From positions 842,855 through 906,854 of the forward strand of contig NZ_SRKY01000002.1 of assembly GCF_004803475.1 (NCBI RefSeq): DNA of 64,000 nucleotides. Direction: 5' to 3'. This document shows, one piece after another, positions 43,628 through 53,508 of the stretch (position 1 is the stretch's first letter; each line of letters starts with the position of its first letter). Below the pieces are notes generated by a model. That model was not told the origin of the DNA, did not search any database, and worked only from the letters and a program-made list of their open reading frames with translations. Position numbers and translations under genes: made by a program. The DNA is from Aliishimia ponticola (GTDB lineage: Bacteria > Pseudomonadota > Alphaproteobacteria > Rhodobacterales > Rhodobacteraceae).

Positions 43628-44413
43628 ATGCAGGGCAGTGCAAATCTGAATATCATGCTTAAAGCGGCCCGCAAGGCCGGGCGGTCACTGGTGAAGGATT
43701 TCCGTGAAGTGGAAAACCTTCAGGCGGCCATGAAAGGCGCGGGCGATTTCGTGTCCAAGGCCGATCTGGAGGCCGAGCGCATCCTCAAGGAAGAACTGAT
43801 GGGCGCACGTCCGACCTATGGCTGGCTGGCCGAAGAGGGCGGCGAAGAGGATGGCGAAGACCCGACTCGCCGCTGGATCGTCGATCCGCTGGACGGCACC
43901 ACGAATTTCCTGCACGGACTGCCGCATTGGGCGATTTCCATCGCGCTGGAACACAAGGGCAATATCGTGTCCGCCGTGATCTATGACGCGGCCAAGGACG
44001 AGATGTTCTTTGCTGAAAAAGGTTCGGGTGCGTGGATGAACGACACCCGTTTGCGGGTTTCGCAGCGCCACCGGATGATCGAAGCGATCTTCGCCACCGG
44101 TCTTCCCTTTGGCGGTCGGTCCGATCTGCCCGAAACCTTGCAGGATCTTGCACGGCTGATGCCCGTCTGTGCCGGTGTACGGCGCTGGGGGGCGGCGGCG
44201 CTGGATCTGGCCTATGTGGCGGCGGGCCGCTACGACGGGTTCTGGGAACGGCGTCTGAACATCTGGGATGTGGCTGCGGGCGTGCTGATCGTGCGCGAGG
44301 CGGGCGGTTTCGCCGAAGGGATCGACCCCGAGGACAACCCACTGCATTCGGGCGAGGTTCTGTGCGCGAACGAGGCGATCTTCAACACCTTCGCCAAGGT
44401 TATCCGGACTTAA
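43628..44413 (+). CDS. inositol monophosphatase-family phosphatase (SuhB-like)
   Basis: A 261-residue Mg2+-dependent phosphatase. The metal site is EEGGEEDGEDPTRRWIVDPLDGTTNF split over two motifs: the Glu of AEEGG and the IVDPLDGTTNFLHG signature. The C-terminal NIWDVAAGVLIVREAGG is the second family signature. It removes phosphate from inositol-1-phosphate or related sugars; SuhB homologues also act in ribosome biogenesis. It is divergent from the decarboxylase and converges with the GFA gene, overlapping its stop by 4 bp. Confidence 0.9.
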   Translation: MQGSANLNIMLKAARKAGRSLVKDFREVENLQAAMKGAGDFVSKADLEAERILKEELMGARPTYGWLAEEGGEEDGEDPTRRWIVDPLDGTTNFLHGLPHWAISIALEHKGNIVSAVIYDAAKDEMFFAEKGSGAWMNDTRLRVSQRHRMIEAIFATGLPFGGRSDLPETLQDLARLMPVCAGVRRWGAAALDLAYVAAGRYDGFWERRLNIWDVAAGVLIVREAGGFAEGIDPEDNPLHSGEVLCANEAIFNTFAKVIRT

Positions 44414-44784
44414 TCGGACGCGTCCGATGGGTGATTGATCCCATCGTTCCAAGGCATCGGTTCGAACTGCCAAGGTTCGGCCCCATCGATACATCCGATA
44501 TTGATCCCGATTTCGGTCGGGTCTGACCGGCGCTTGTGGTGGGTGTAAATCCCGCAGGTGCCGCAAAAGTAATGCGCGGCGGTCTGCGAGCCGAACTGAT
44601 AAAGCCGCAGCGCGCTTTCCCCCGACAGGATTTCAAGGCTGCCAAGATCGGCGGAAACATTGCCCGCTTGGCGGCGGCGGCAAAAGGAACAGGTGCAGCG
44701 CGACGGTAACAGGTGATCGCCGCGCAGTGTCGCCCTGATCCGGACCGCGCCGCAGTGGCAGCTTGCGGTGACGCTGCGGCTCAC
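44410..44784 (-). CDS. GFA/CENP-V-family zinc protein
   Basis: A 124-residue protein of the GFA (glutathione-dependent formaldehyde-activating enzyme/centromere protein V) family. Zinc ligands are visible: SCHCGAVRI, CTCSFCRRRQAGNV and HYFCGTCGIYTHH. The start is taken as GTG 44784, which overlaps the rhomboid stop as GTGA, implying translational coupling; frames extending further upstream lie inside the rhomboid gene. Many members bind glutathione adducts, but the reaction is unproven here. Confidence 0.78.
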   Translation of the reverse strand: MSRSVTASCHCGAVRIRATLRGDHLLPSRCTCSFCRRRQAGNVSADLGSLEILSGESALRLYQFGSQTAAHYFCGTCGIYTHHKRRSDPTEIGINIGCIDGAEPWQFEPMPWNDGINHPSDASD

Positions 44785-45524
44785 TTGCGGCGCACTTTCG
44801 GGATGGAGCTTCTTACAGTGGGATACGTGGCCTTTGGATGCGGCGGATGCCCGTCTGTCCGATCCCAAAAGCGCGTGCCGCCAAGGCGCCGCCACAGCGG
44901 TACGGTCATCAACAGACCCGCGACGAACCCGCCCGCATGGGCCCAGTAGGCCACGCCGCCCGCCGCCGGATCAGCACCGACGCCGCCGATGAACTGCATC
45001 GCGAACCACAGCATCAGCACGATCCAGGCGGGGATTGGGAAGATGCGGAAATAGACGATAAGTATCAGCAGGATATCGACGCGCGCTTTGGGAAAGAGCA
45101 GAAGGTAACCGCCCATGACACCGGCAATGGCCCCGGACGCACCGACCATGGGCACGTCGGAAAACGGGGCCGAGATGACCTGCGCCAAACCCGCCGCCAC
45201 ACCGGCGAGAAGATAGAAGATCAGAAAGGGGACATGGCCCATCTCGTCTTCCATGTTGTCGCCATAGATATAGAGGAACAGCATATTCCCGGCGAGGTGC
45301 ATGAACCCGCCATGCAGGAACATCGAGGTGAAGATCGTCTCCCACCCGCTGCCGGACAATAGCTGCGAAGGGGTCAGCGCGTAGCTGGCAAAGAACCCGT
45401 TCAGCGCGCGTGTGTCGGAAAACAACGACAGATAGCTGAGGAAAACCACCACGTTGATCACGATCAGCGCATAGGTGACATAAGGCGTACGGCCCGACGG
45501 GTTATGGTCGCGTATTGGAAACAT
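44781..45524 (-). CDS. rhomboid-family intramembrane serine protease
   Basis: A 247-residue membrane protease with six to seven spans. The catalytic Ser lies in VGASGAIAGVMGGY (GxSG) and the His in VAYWAHAGGFVAGLL; the upstream FLHGGFMHLAGNMLFLYIYG block is the conserved loop-1 side. It cleaves transmembrane substrates within the bilayer. The C-terminal tail is cytoplasmic and basic. It is co-transcribed with the GFA gene through a 4-bp overlap. Confidence 0.9.
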   Translation of the reverse strand: MFPIRDHNPSGRTPYVTYALIVINVVVFLSYLSLFSDTRALNGFFASYALTPSQLLSGSGWETIFTSMFLHGGFMHLAGNMLFLYIYGDNMEDEMGHVPFLIFYLLAGVAAGLAQVISAPFSDVPMVGASGAIAGVMGGYLLLFPKARVDILLILIVYFRIFPIPAWIVLMLWFAMQFIGGVGADPAAGGVAYWAHAGGFVAGLLMTVPLWRRLGGTRFWDRTDGHPPHPKATYPTVRSSIPKVRRK

Positions 45525-45583
45525 GGGCGCACGCTGCGGCCAAAGCTGGGCAAGGTCAAGGGCAAGCCTGTGCGGGCGCGCGC

Positions 45584-45604
45584 GGCGCGCCGAAAGGGCG
45601 CACC
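45584..45604. terminator. GC-rich hairpin after putA
   Basis: GGCGCGCC pairs with GGCGCACC (eight pairs, one G-U) over a GAAAG loop in the 98-bp gap between the putA stop (45623) and the rhomboid ATG. No T-tract follows on the minus strand, so the call is weak. Confidence 0.3.
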
Positions 45605-45622
45605 GCGTGCCTCAAGTTCCTG

Positions 45623-48600
45623 TCAGCCTTCCGACATTGCACCAAGCAGCGCCGCGTTGCCGCCCGCCGCGGTGGTGTCGACGCACAGGTGTTTTTCCGC
45701 CATCACATGGGCTTGGTCGGGCTCGCCGGTGATCAGCGGCACCAACGGCCCTTCGCGTGCGGCCAGGGCCGTATCGATGGCGCGGCCGGTTTCGGCATCG
45801 CCCCACCAGAGGACACCGCCCAGAAGTTTGGTATCGGCAGCCTGCTGCGGCGTTGCATCGGGCGCTGCGGTGGCCACGCCGCCAAGGGCACGAACGGATT
45901 TCGCCTGAGTCTCTGCCTGCGCCGCGCCGGGGCCAAGGCACAGGATCGGATCGCGCTGGTGCAGGCTGTAGGCGTTGAGTTCGCCGGTCGGGCCGGGCAG
46001 CGTTTGCGCCGCCGCTTGGCGCGGAACCGAACCACGGGTGAAGCGCGACAGGTATAGCGGCCCGCCCGCCTTTGGCCCGGTGCCGGAAAGCCCCTCGCCG
46101 CCAAAGGGTTGCGAGCCGACGATCGCGCCGATCTGGTTGCGGTTCACATAGATATTGCCCGCATGAATCCGGTCGGACACATGTTGCACGCGGTCGTCGA
46201 TACGTGTTTGCAGGCCAAAGGTCAGACCGAAGCCGGTGGCGTTGATATCCGTGATCACCTGATCCAGCTCGTCCGCGCGGAAAGTTGCAAGATGCAGCAC
46301 GGGGCCGAAGATTTCCCGCTCCATCTCGGCGATGCTGCGCACGCTGAGGAGGGTTGGCGCGATGAAGTGGCCTGCGTCAGGGGTCTTGCCTTCATGCAGG
46401 ATACGTCCGCCGCGCCGGGCAGTGTCGATATAGACCGCGATGGCCTGCTGCGCCTCTGCGTCGATGACGGGGCCGACATCGGTGCCAATCTGCCATGGGT
46501 CGCCTTGGCGCAACTGATCCATCGCGCCGATCAGCAGCGTTCGGAAATCCTCGGCGATGTCTTCCTGCACATACAGGCATCGCAGGGCAGAGCAGCGTTG
46601 GCCCGCCGATTGGAAGGCGCTTTCGATCACCGCGCCAACCGCTTGTTCCGGCAGGGCGGTGCTGTCCACGATCATCGCGTTCAAGCCGCCGGTTTCCGCG
46701 ATCAATGGTGCGCCGGGCGTGAGGTTCTCGGCCATGGATTTGCGGATCAGGCGCGCGGTATCGGTGCCGCCGGTGAAAGCCACGCCGCCCACGCGCGGAT
46801 CACTGGTCAGGGCCGCCCCCACATCCCCGGCGCCGGGCAGCAATTGCAGGGCGCTGCGCGGCACGCCTGCTTCGTGCAGAAGCGCGATGGCGCGGGCGGC
46901 GATCAGCGGGGTCTGCTCTGCCGGTTTGGCCAGCACCGCGTTGCCCGCCGCCAGCGCGGCAGAGAGTTGGCCGGTGAAGATCGCCAAGGGGAAGTTCCAG
47001 GGCGAGATGCAGGCAAAGGTGCCGACTGGCGCATGATCGGGGGCATTGGCGGCATAGTACCGCAGGAAATCCACCGCCTCGCGCAGTTCTGCAACGGCAT
47101 CGGCCAGCGTTTTCCCGGCCTCGCGGGAGAGCAGGGCGAACAGTTCGGCGTGATGGGCCTCGTAAAGATCGGCGGCCCGGCGCAGGATGCGGGCGCGGTC
47201 CCCGGCGGGGGCCTTCCAGACCTCAGCGGCGATCAGCGCGGTCTCCACATCCTTGGGAGTGGACCACTGCACCTGACCGACCACATCGCCGGGGCGCGCG
47301 GGATTGATCACATCTTCCGCCGTATCGGCCGCGCCGCCCTGCGGTTCCTTGGCCAGCATTGGGCCGGCGGTCCATGTCGACGTCGCAAATTCTTCGCGGT
47401 TCCGATCCAATTGGCGCAGCGTGGCCATATGCGCGATGTCGAAGCCTTTGGAATTGCGCCGCTCTGGCGCGAAAAGCTCGGGGCCATCGGGCAGGGCGGG
47501 CGGGTTCGCGGCCAGCGCATCGAACGGATCGGCTGCGACCTGCTCGGGCGCGACATCCTCATCCACGATCTGGTTCACGAAACTGGAATTCGCGCCGTTT
47601 TCAAGCAGGCGCCGCACCAGATAGGCCAGCAGGTCGCGATGTGCGCCCACGGGCGCATAGATGCGGCAGCGGGTGCCATGCTGCGCCATGACCAGCTTGT
47701 GCAGCGCTTCGCCCATGCCGTGAAGGCGTTGAAACTCATAGTTTTTCGCCCCATCGGCCATATGCAGGATCGCGGCGACGGTATGGGCATTGTGGGTTGC
47801 GAATTGCGGGTAGATCCGGTCGGTCATGCCCAGAAGTTTGCGCGCATTCGCGATATAGCTGACGTCAGAGGCGGGCTTGCGCGTGAATACCGGAAAGCCT
47901 TCGACGCCGGCAGTCTGGGCCTGTTTGACTTCGGAATCCCAATAGGCCCCCTTGACCAGACGCACCATCAGCTTGCGGTCGAGCCGTGTCGCCATGGCGT
48001 GCAGGTGATCGAGCACCGCGCCCGTGCGCTGACCATAGGCCTGCACCACGACGCCGAAACCGTCCCAGCCTTTCAGCCCCGGATCGGCCAGCACCTCTTC
48101 GATGACGGCCATGGACAGGGTGAGGCGGTCCGCCTCTTCCGCGTCGATATTCAGCCCCATCCCGGCAGAGGCCGCAAGTTGCGCCAGCGCGCGCAGACGG
48201 GGCACCAGTTCGGCAAGGACACGGTCGGTTTGCGCGACCTCATATCTTGGATGCAGCGCGGATAGCTTGACCGAGATGCCCGGATTTTCGCGGATGTCCT
48301 GCGACGTGCAGGCCCCGGCAATGGCCGAAATCGCCCTTGAATAGCTTAGATGGTATTTGCGCGCGGCGGCTTCGGTCATCGCCGCTTCGCCCAGCATGTC
48401 GTAGCTATAGGTGAAGCCCAGAGCCTCCATGCCCTTGGCGCGTTTCATTGCGGCTGCGATATCCTCGCCCAGAACGAATTGACGGCCCATCTCCTTCATG
48501 GCGCGGGCCACGGCGGTGCGGATAACGGGTTCGCCCACGCGCTTGATCGCCCCGCGCAGCGTGCCTGCAAGACCCGGCGCGTCATCGTCCAGCACGCGGC

Positions 48601-48991
48601 CGGTCAGCATCAGCGCCCAGGTCGAGGCATTGACCAGGGTAGAGGCCGAGTGGCCCAGATGGCGGCCCCAATCGGAGGGCGCGATCTTGTCTTCGATCAG
48701 CGCGTCCATCGTATCGGCGTCAGGCACACGCAGCAGCGCTTCGGCAAGGCACATCAGCGCCACGCCTTCATCGGTGGACAGCCCGTATTCGGCCAGAAAA
48801 ACTTCCATCAATCCGGGATCGGCGGCAGAGCGGATCTGGCGGACCAGCGCGGCGGCCTGTGCCGTGATCGTGGCGCGGTCCTGCGGCGTCAAGGCGGCAA
48901 GTTCGGTCAGGCCCGTCAGAACCTGCGTCGGGTCTGCATAGGTGGCGTCGTCCAGCTTTTCGGGCAGGCGATCGAAGGCGGCGTTCAGCAT
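45623..48991 (-). CDS. putA: bifunctional proline dehydrogenase/P5C dehydrogenase
   Basis: A 1122-residue PutA that oxidises proline to glutamate in two steps. The FAD-dependent PRODH barrel lies at about 120-450 (MVRLVKGAYWDSEVKQAQ, PQFATHNAHTVA). The NAD-dependent aldehyde dehydrogenase domain lies at about 550-1020 (ISPWNFPLAIFTGQLSAAL, AETGGLNAMIVDS, and catalytic Cys in SAGQRCSALRCL). The ribbon-helix-helix DNA-binding domain of E. coli PutA is absent; the protein starts MLNAAFDRLPEKLDD. Regulation is instead expected from the divergent Lrp-type gene at 49086. A C-terminal extension after about 1030 has no recognised function. Confidence 0.95.
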   Translation of the reverse strand: MLNAAFDRLPEKLDDATYADPTQVLTGLTELAALTPQDRATITAQAAALVRQIRSAADPGLMEVFLAEYGLSTDEGVALMCLAEALLRVPDADTMDALIEDKIAPSDWGRHLGHSASTLVNASTWALMLTGRVLDDDAPGLAGTLRGAIKRVGEPVIRTAVARAMKEMGRQFVLGEDIAAAMKRAKGMEALGFTYSYDMLGEAAMTEAAARKYHLSYSRAISAIAGACTSQDIRENPGISVKLSALHPRYEVAQTDRVLAELVPRLRALAQLAASAGMGLNIDAEEADRLTLSMAVIEEVLADPGLKGWDGFGVVVQAYGQRTGAVLDHLHAMATRLDRKLMVRLVKGAYWDSEVKQAQTAGVEGFPVFTRKPASDVSYIANARKLLGMTDRIYPQFATHNAHTVAAILHMADGAKNYEFQRLHGMGEALHKLVMAQHGTRCRIYAPVGAHRDLLAYLVRRLLENGANSSFVNQIVDEDVAPEQVAADPFDALAANPPALPDGPELFAPERRNSKGFDIAHMATLRQLDRNREEFATSTWTAGPMLAKEPQGGAADTAEDVINPARPGDVVGQVQWSTPKDVETALIAAEVWKAPAGDRARILRRAADLYEAHHAELFALLSREAGKTLADAVAELREAVDFLRYYAANAPDHAPVGTFACISPWNFPLAIFTGQLSAALAAGNAVLAKPAEQTPLIAARAIALLHEAGVPRSALQLLPGAGDVGAALTSDPRVGGVAFTGGTDTARLIRKSMAENLTPGAPLIAETGGLNAMIVDSTALPEQAVGAVIESAFQSAGQRCSALRCLYVQEDIAEDFRTLLIGAMDQLRQGDPWQIGTDVGPVIDAEAQQAIAVYIDTARRGGRILHEGKTPDAGHFIAPTLLSVRSIAEMEREIFGPVLHLATFRADELDQVITDINATGFGLTFGLQTRIDDRVQHVSDRIHAGNIYVNRNQIGAIVGSQPFGGEGLSGTGPKAGGPLYLSRFTRGSVPRQAAAQTLPGPTGELNAYSLHQRDPILCLGPGAAQAETQAKSVRALGGVATAAPDATPQQAADTKLLGGVLWWGDAETGRAIDTALAAREGPLVPLITGEPDQAHVMAEKHLCVDTTAAGGNAALLGAMSEG

Positions 48992-49063
48992 CTTGCGGTC
49001 TCCGGTGATTTCGTTCAGCTTACTTTCAGGTTTGCAGGAAATCTGACTGATTATCGGATTTTT

Positions 49064-49076
49064 CCTTTCCGAAAGG
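49064..49076. promoter_or_regulatory. palindrome over the putR ribosome binding site
   Basis: CCTTTCCGAAAGG is a perfect palindrome with 6-base arms in the 94-bp putA-putR region, ending ten bases before the putR ATG and overlapping its AAAGGGG Shine-Dalgarno. It could be an autoregulatory operator for PutR or an RNA hairpin; Lrp-family sites are loosely defined. Confidence 0.4.
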
Positions 49077-49085
49077 GGTGAAGAA

Positions 49086-49580
49086 ATGGAAAATATCGGG
49101 CCAAAAGCGCAGTCTGAGCTGGACCGTTTCGATTCTGCCATTTTGCGGGCGCTTGCACAGGACGGGCGCATGACGGTGACGGACCTCGCGCAGCGGATTG
49201 GCCTGTCCAAATCCCCCGCACAGGCAAGGCTGCGCCGCCTTGAGGCCGAAGGGTATATTCTTGGCTATCGGGCGATGCTGAACCCTATCCGCCTGGGGCT
49301 GGACCATGTGGCATTCGTCGAAGTCCGGCTCAGCGACACGCGCGAGCCAGCATTGCAGGCGTTCAACGCGGCCGTGCGCAAAATCCCCGAGATCGAACAA
49401 GCCCATATGATTGCGGGGAATTTCGATTATCTGCTGAAGGTCCGCACGGCGGATATGTCCTCGTATCGGCGTGTTCTGGGCGAAGTGATATCAGCGTTGC
49501 CGTATGTTTCGGCCACGTCGAGTTTCGTCGCGATGGAGGCCGTGAAAGAGGCGGTTTTGGCCTCTGATACGCAGACGTGA
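49086..49580 (+). CDS. putR: Lrp/AsnC-family regulator of proline utilisation
   Basis: A 164-residue Lrp/AsnC regulator. LDRFDSAILRALAQDGRMTV and DLAQRIGLSKSPAQARLRRL give the N-terminal helix-turn-helix. The C-terminal RAM effector domain contains VAFVEVRLSD and MIAGNFDYLLKVRTADM. In Agrobacterium, Rhodobacter and relatives, a divergently encoded Lrp-type PutR activates putA in response to proline; the same layout here supports the name. It is monocistronic; the TPR gene downstream is 57 bp away. Confidence 0.88.
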   Translation: MENIGPKAQSELDRFDSAILRALAQDGRMTVTDLAQRIGLSKSPAQARLRRLEAEGYILGYRAMLNPIRLGLDHVAFVEVRLSDTREPALQAFNAAVRKIPEIEQAHMIAGNFDYLLKVRTADMSSYRRVLGEVISALPYVSATSSFVAMEAVKEAVLASDTQT

Positions 49581-49637
49581 ACGCGGCGGCGTGATTTTTC
49601 GTTGAAATCTGCCGCGTTTGCCGCAGTCTCAGAACCC

Positions 49638-50198
49638 ATGGATGTGAAGGTTTTCATCGCGGCCATGATGCTGGGGGCAGGGCCTGTTTTGGCTGAGTGT
49701 CCGGACGCGCCAGATCAGGCGGAGGCGCTGCGTGGGCTGATCGCGCAGGTTCAGGATGCCCCTAACGAGATGGCGGCGCGGCTTGTGACCAACCGTATGT
49801 GGGAGTTGTGGTCCAAAGCGCCGGATGCGCAGGCGCAAGCGGTTCTGGATCGCGGGATGCGCAAGCGCGCCAGCTATGATTTTCTGGGCGCGATTGAGGA
49901 TTTCGATCTGCTGATCGACTACTGCCCGGACTATGCCGAGGGCTATAATCAGCGCGCTTTCGTGCGTTTCATAAAACAGGATTACCTTGCGGCGCTGGCG
50001 GATCTGAGCCGCGCTCTAGACCTTGCGCCAGACCACATCGCGGCGCGCGCCGGGCTGGCGCTGACATTCATGGAACTTGGTGAGCTTGACCGCGCACGGG
50101 CACAGCTGCGCATTGCGTTGCGGCAAAACCCATGGCTTCCCGAACGCCATCTGCTGGCCGAAGGCGGTCGGCTTGCCCCGCAAGGCGACGATATTTAG
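49638..50198 (+). CDS. exported tetratricopeptide-repeat protein
   Basis: A 186-residue protein with a signal peptide (MDVKVFIAAMMLGAGPVLAE) and two or three TPR units between about 75 and 170, including YDFLGAIEDFDLLIDYCPDY, YLAALADLSRALDLAPDH and LDRARAQLRIALRQNPW. It is a probable periplasmic scaffold. The ATG at 49638 is chosen because it starts the signal peptide. Function unknown; it precedes tRNA-Leu. Confidence 0.72.
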   Translation: MDVKVFIAAMMLGAGPVLAECPDAPDQAEALRGLIAQVQDAPNEMAARLVTNRMWELWSKAPDAQAQAVLDRGMRKRASYDFLGAIEDFDLLIDYCPDYAEGYNQRAFVRFIKQDYLAALADLSRALDLAPDHIAARAGLALTFMELGELDRARAQLRIALRQNPWLPERHLLAEGGRLAPQGDDI

Positions 50199-50248
50199 GC
50201 GTTATTCGGTTGAGCCTGCGGCCCGCAATGCGTAAAGCTGAGCGCGTC

Positions 50249-50334
50249 GCGGGCGTGATGGAATGGTAGACATATCGGACTTAAAATCCGAAGGGCGCAA
50301 GCCCGTGTGGGTTCGAGTCCCACCGCCCGTACCA
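50249..50334 (+). tRNA. tRNA-Leu (anticodon UAA)
   Basis: An 86-base tRNA including an encoded CCA. The acceptor stem GCGGGCG pairs with CGCCCGT. The anticodon stem TCGGA/TCCGA encloses the loop CTTAAAA, whose anticodon TAA reads UUA. There is a long variable arm (GGGCGCAAGCCC) as in class II tRNAs, and the T arm is GTGGGTTCGAGTCCCAC. A T-rich stretch (50335-50346) follows and probably terminates the transcript. No integrase or duplicated tRNA end is nearby. Confidence 0.97.
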
Positions 50335-50408
50335 TCTTTCTTTTTCAAGTCGCTGAACCCTGCCGGACACACGGCGTCATCGCCGCGTATCCGCATGGTG
50401 CGAAGGGG

Positions 50409-52127
50409 TCAGCTTTTGCCGCCTGCAAAGCGGGCGCGCCATTCTTCGACCTGATCATCCGTGATCTTGCCAAAGAGGTTTTCCGGCACGGTGAAGGCAT
50501 GGCCCGGCTCAAGGCGCGACAGGGCTTGGGCCATATCTTCGGGCCATTCCGGGGCCACCCCACCGAAGTCGCGCAGGATCGACATGCTCGCATCCGGGAT
50601 AAATGGAGAGGAAATCTGCGCGAAGACAACTATCATGTTCAGTGCCAGCCGGATTTGCGCTTCTGCCTGCTCCGGGTCGGTCTTGATCGTGCTCCATGGT
50701 GCGGCGGCTTGCAGATATTCGTTCCCGGCGGCCCACATGGCGCGCAATTCTGTCGCCGCTTTGCGCACATCCATCGCGTCCATATGTTCCGCATAGACCG
50801 CTTGCCGGCGGGTCAGGTCGGCGATCAGTGCCTCTTCGGCCGGGCCAAAGCTGCCGCCTGCGGGCACCGCTTCGGAGAATTTGGACCGGCAGAACTTGGT
50901 GACGCGGCTGACAAGGTTGCCCAGCACATCGGCGAGGTCCTTGTTGACCGAGGCCTGGAAATTATCCCAGGTGAATTCGCTGTCGGAATTTTCGGGCGCA
51001 TGGCTCAGCAGCCACCACCGCCAGTAATCCGCAGGCAAGATGTCCAGCGCCTGATCCATGAAGATCCCGCGCCCCTGGCTGGTCGAGAACTGGCCGCCAT
51101 CATAGGTCAGGTAGTTGAAGGACTTGATGTAATCGACCAGCTTCCAGTCTTCGCCCGATCCGATGATCGTCGCGGGGAAGCTGAGCGTATGGAAGGGGAC
51201 GTTGTCCTTGCCCATGAACTGGGTGTAGCGCACGTCCTCTGCGCCCTTGTCCGTGCGCCACCAACGTTCCCACGCAGCGGCGTCCAGACCATTGGCTTCG
51301 GCCCATTCGGCGGCGCAGGCGATATATTCGATCGGTGCGTCGAACCACACATAGAAGACCTTGCCTTCCATGCCCGGCCACGGCTCTGTCCCGCGCTGGA
51401 CGGGCACGCCCCAATCCAGATCGCGTGTGATGCCGCGATCTTGCAGCCCGTCCCCATCGTTGAGCCATTTCTTTGCGATCGAGGTCGTCAGAACCGGCCA
51501 ATCCGCTTTCTGGTCGATCCAGTCGTTCAACTGGTCGCGCATGGCCGATTGCCGCAGGTAAAGGTGCTTGGTCTCGCGTACTTCCAGATCGGTCGAGCCG
51601 GAAATCGCCGAGCGCGGCTCGATCAGGTCGGTCGGGTCAAGCTGCTTGGTGCAGTTTTCACACTGGTCGCCGCGTGCCTTGTCATACCCGCAATTGGGGC
51701 AGGTGCCTTCGATATAGCGATCCGGCAGGAACCGCCCATCCGCCTTGGAATAGACTTGTTTTTCCGACACTTCTTCGATCAGGCCTTGGTCTGCCAGACG
51801 TCCGGCGAAATGTTGGGTCAGCGCGTGGTTCTGCGGCGAGGAGGAGCGCCCGAAATGGTCAAAGCTAAGCCGGAAGCCCGCGGCAAGCTCTGCCTGAACC
51901 TCGTGCATCTTCGCGCAATATTCATCGACGGGCATCCCGGCCTTGGCGGCGGCAAGTTCCGCCGGGGTGCCGTGTTCATCGGTCGCGCAGAGAAACAGAA
52001 CCTCGTTGCCGCGCGCACGTTGATAGCGGGCATACAGGTCGGCGGGAAGCTGCGAGCCGATAAGATTGCCTAAGTGTTTGATCCCGTTGATATAGGGGAT
52101 AGCGGATGTGATCAGGTGACGGGCCAT
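50409..52127 (-). CDS. metG: methionyl-tRNA synthetase
   Basis: A 572-residue class I synthetase for methionine. [20 protein letters not shown] contains the HIGH-type motif, and the zinc knuckle is [17 protein letters not shown]. The KMSKS-type loop is [12 protein letters not shown], the variant usual in this branch. The anticodon-binding helical domain occupies about 420-560. There is no C-terminal tRNA-binding (EMAP-like) domain. The ATG at 52127 starts [11 protein letters not shown]. It is downstream of the MFS gene on the same strand. Confidence 0.96.
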   Translation of the reverse strand: MARHLITSAIPYINGIKHLGNLIGSQLPADLYARYQRARGNEVLFLCATDEHGTPAELAAAKAGMPVDEYCAKMHEVQAELAAGFRLSFDHFGRSSSPQNHALTQHFAGRLADQGLIEEVSEKQVYSKADGRFLPDRYIEGTCPNCGYDKARGDQCENCTKQLDPTDLIEPRSAISGSTDLEVRETKHLYLRQSAMRDQLNDWIDQKADWPVLTTSIAKKWLNDGDGLQDRGITRDLDWGVPVQRGTEPWPGMEGKVFYVWFDAPIEYIACAAEWAEANGLDAAAWERWWRTDKGAEDVRYTQFMGKDNVPFHTLSFPATIIGSGEDWKLVDYIKSFNYLTYDGGQFSTSQGRGIFMDQALDILPADYWRWWLLSHAPENSDSEFTWDNFQASVNKDLADVLGNLVSRVTKFCRSKFSEAVPAGGSFGPAEEALIADLTRRQAVYAEHMDAMDVRKAATELRAMWAAGNEYLQAAAPWSTIKTDPEQAEAQIRLALNMIVVFAQISSPFIPDASMSILRDFGGVAPEWPEDMAQALSRLEPGHAFTVPENLFGKITDDQVEEWRARFAGGKS

Positions 52128-52200
52128 GCGTTCCGTGTCCTCGCTGAAAGTCGCGCCCCCTTTATCGGATGGACGGGGAGAGGGCCAGAGTCAGTCTGCG

Positions 52201-53421
52201 TCAGTCTTTGTCCCGCGATTTGCCAAAAAGCCTGCCGACGGTAAAGGAGGTGCGCGGCGCATAGACATAGCGGGTGCGCGTTCGGGCCGGGCGCACACGC
52301 ATCCGGGTGGCACTGAACAGGATCAGCGCCAGATGCGCGGCGGAAATCATGACAAAGAGCGCATCCGGGCCAAAGGCCTCGATCAGCGCCGAGGCGAGAT
52401 AGGGCGCGGCGATGGCCCCCAGCGCGAAATAGAACATCAGCGCGGCCGACAGTTCGACCCTTTCGTCCGAGGACGCGAAGTCATGTGCGTGCGCTGAGGC
52501 CACCGAATAGATCGGGAATGTCGTCAGGCCGAACAGGATCGCGGCGGCGAAAATCCCGGTCGTGCCGAAATCGGCGGCATAGATCGTCAGCGCGCTGCTG
52601 AGCACGGCGGCAAGGGACAGGCCGATCAGCACGCGGCGTCGGTCGAATTTGTCCGCAAGCCAGCCCACCGGGATTTGCGCAACCGCGCCGCCCAAGACGA
52701 AGGCGGACAGGAACCAGGCGATCTGCGTGGCGGTAAGGCCGACCTCTTGCCCATAGAGCGGCCCGACCATACGGAACGACGCGCTGGAGACAGCCGCCAC
52801 GATCACCCCGGCCGCCGCAAGGGGCGAGCGCGCATAGGCCAGCGAGGGACGCAGGCGCGGCGCGCTTGGGGTGGCGGGTTGTTGGACGGTGGTCAGGGTC
52901 AGCGGCAGCAGGGCGGCGCAGCAGATGATGGCAAGCAGGTTGTAAGAGACGTAATTGGCGGGCTCCAGAAAGCCGATGGCCATTTGCGCGGCGAGCGATC
53001 CGGTCATGTCGATCACGCGGTAGACCCCCATGGTGCGGCCCCGCGTTTCGTTGGTGACTTTCGCCTGTAGCCAGGCCTCGATCACGGTGTAGCAGCCCGC
53101 GACGCAGACGCCCGACGCCACGCGCATCAGCGCCCAGGCATAGGGGTCGATGACCAGCATATGCGCCAGCAGGCCGATCGCTCCGGCGGCGGTGAAGGCG
53201 GCAAAGGCGCGCGAGTGTCCGACCGATCCCATCAGGCGCGGTGCCCACCAGCAGCCGACGAAAAAGCCAAGGAAGTGGGCCGAGCCGAGAAGGCCGATCT
53301 GTTGCCGCGTGAAGTCGAGCGCGAGCCCGGACAGCGCGTCAAGCGGGCCGACACCTCCCGAGGAAAGTTGCAGCAGCAGGACCGAAAAAAACAGGGCGGC
53401 GAAGGAAATGATGAGGCGCAT
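52201..53421 (-). CDS. MFS transporter (YcaD-like)
   Basis: A 406-residue major facilitator with twelve predicted spans. GFFVGCWWAPRLMGSVGHSRA contains the loop 2-3 motif, GRTMGVYRVIDMTGSLAAQM follows in the first half, and QIPVGWLADKFDRRRVLIG is the second-half copy of the motif (G-x-x-x-D-x-x-x-R-R). This resembles YcaD-type permeases; substrate unknown. It lies 73 bp upstream of metG. The basic Arg/Thr-rich C-terminus is cytoplasmic. Confidence 0.85.
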   Translation of the reverse strand: MRLIISFAALFFSVLLLQLSSGGVGPLDALSGLALDFTRQQIGLLGSAHFLGFFVGCWWAPRLMGSVGHSRAFAAFTAAGAIGLLAHMLVIDPYAWALMRVASGVCVAGCYTVIEAWLQAKVTNETRGRTMGVYRVIDMTGSLAAQMAIGFLEPANYVSYNLLAIICCAALLPLTLTTVQQPATPSAPRLRPSLAYARSPLAAAGVIVAAVSSASFRMVGPLYGQEVGLTATQIAWFLSAFVLGGAVAQIPVGWLADKFDRRRVLIGLSLAAVLSSALTIYAADFGTTGIFAAAILFGLTTFPIYSVASAHAHDFASSDERVELSAALMFYFALGAIAAPYLASALIEAFGPDALFVMISAAHLALILFSATRMRVRPARTRTRYVYAPRTSFTVGRLFGKSRDKD

Positions 53422-53508
53422 GTGCCTTGCATGACAGCGCCTTAGGTCGAGCGCTAGTGCAGTTTCGACGGGCAGGTGTCGTTTTCCGAACCCGGTCGAA
53501 GCAGGGCG

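Noticed and set aside
46109-48265. Long open frame on the plus strand opposite putA (similar ones at 42204-43649, 30674-32515, 6025-8151, 4844-6322 and, on the minus strand, 54597-55922 and 59383-60816).
   Set aside because: These are mirror frames of GC-rich genes with strong third-position bias. They lack ribosome binding sites and any recognisable motif, and lie wholly opposite confidently identified enzymes.
50249-50334. tRNA-Leu as an attachment site for an integrated element.
   Set aside because: No integrase, no duplicated 3' tRNA end and only ordinary genes (metG, TPR protein) next to it.
51064-51099. Apparent loss of the KMSKS motif in MetG (FSTSQGRG).
   Set aside because: Alphaproteobacterial MetRS enzymes often carry this S-T-S variant; the rest of the protein is intact.
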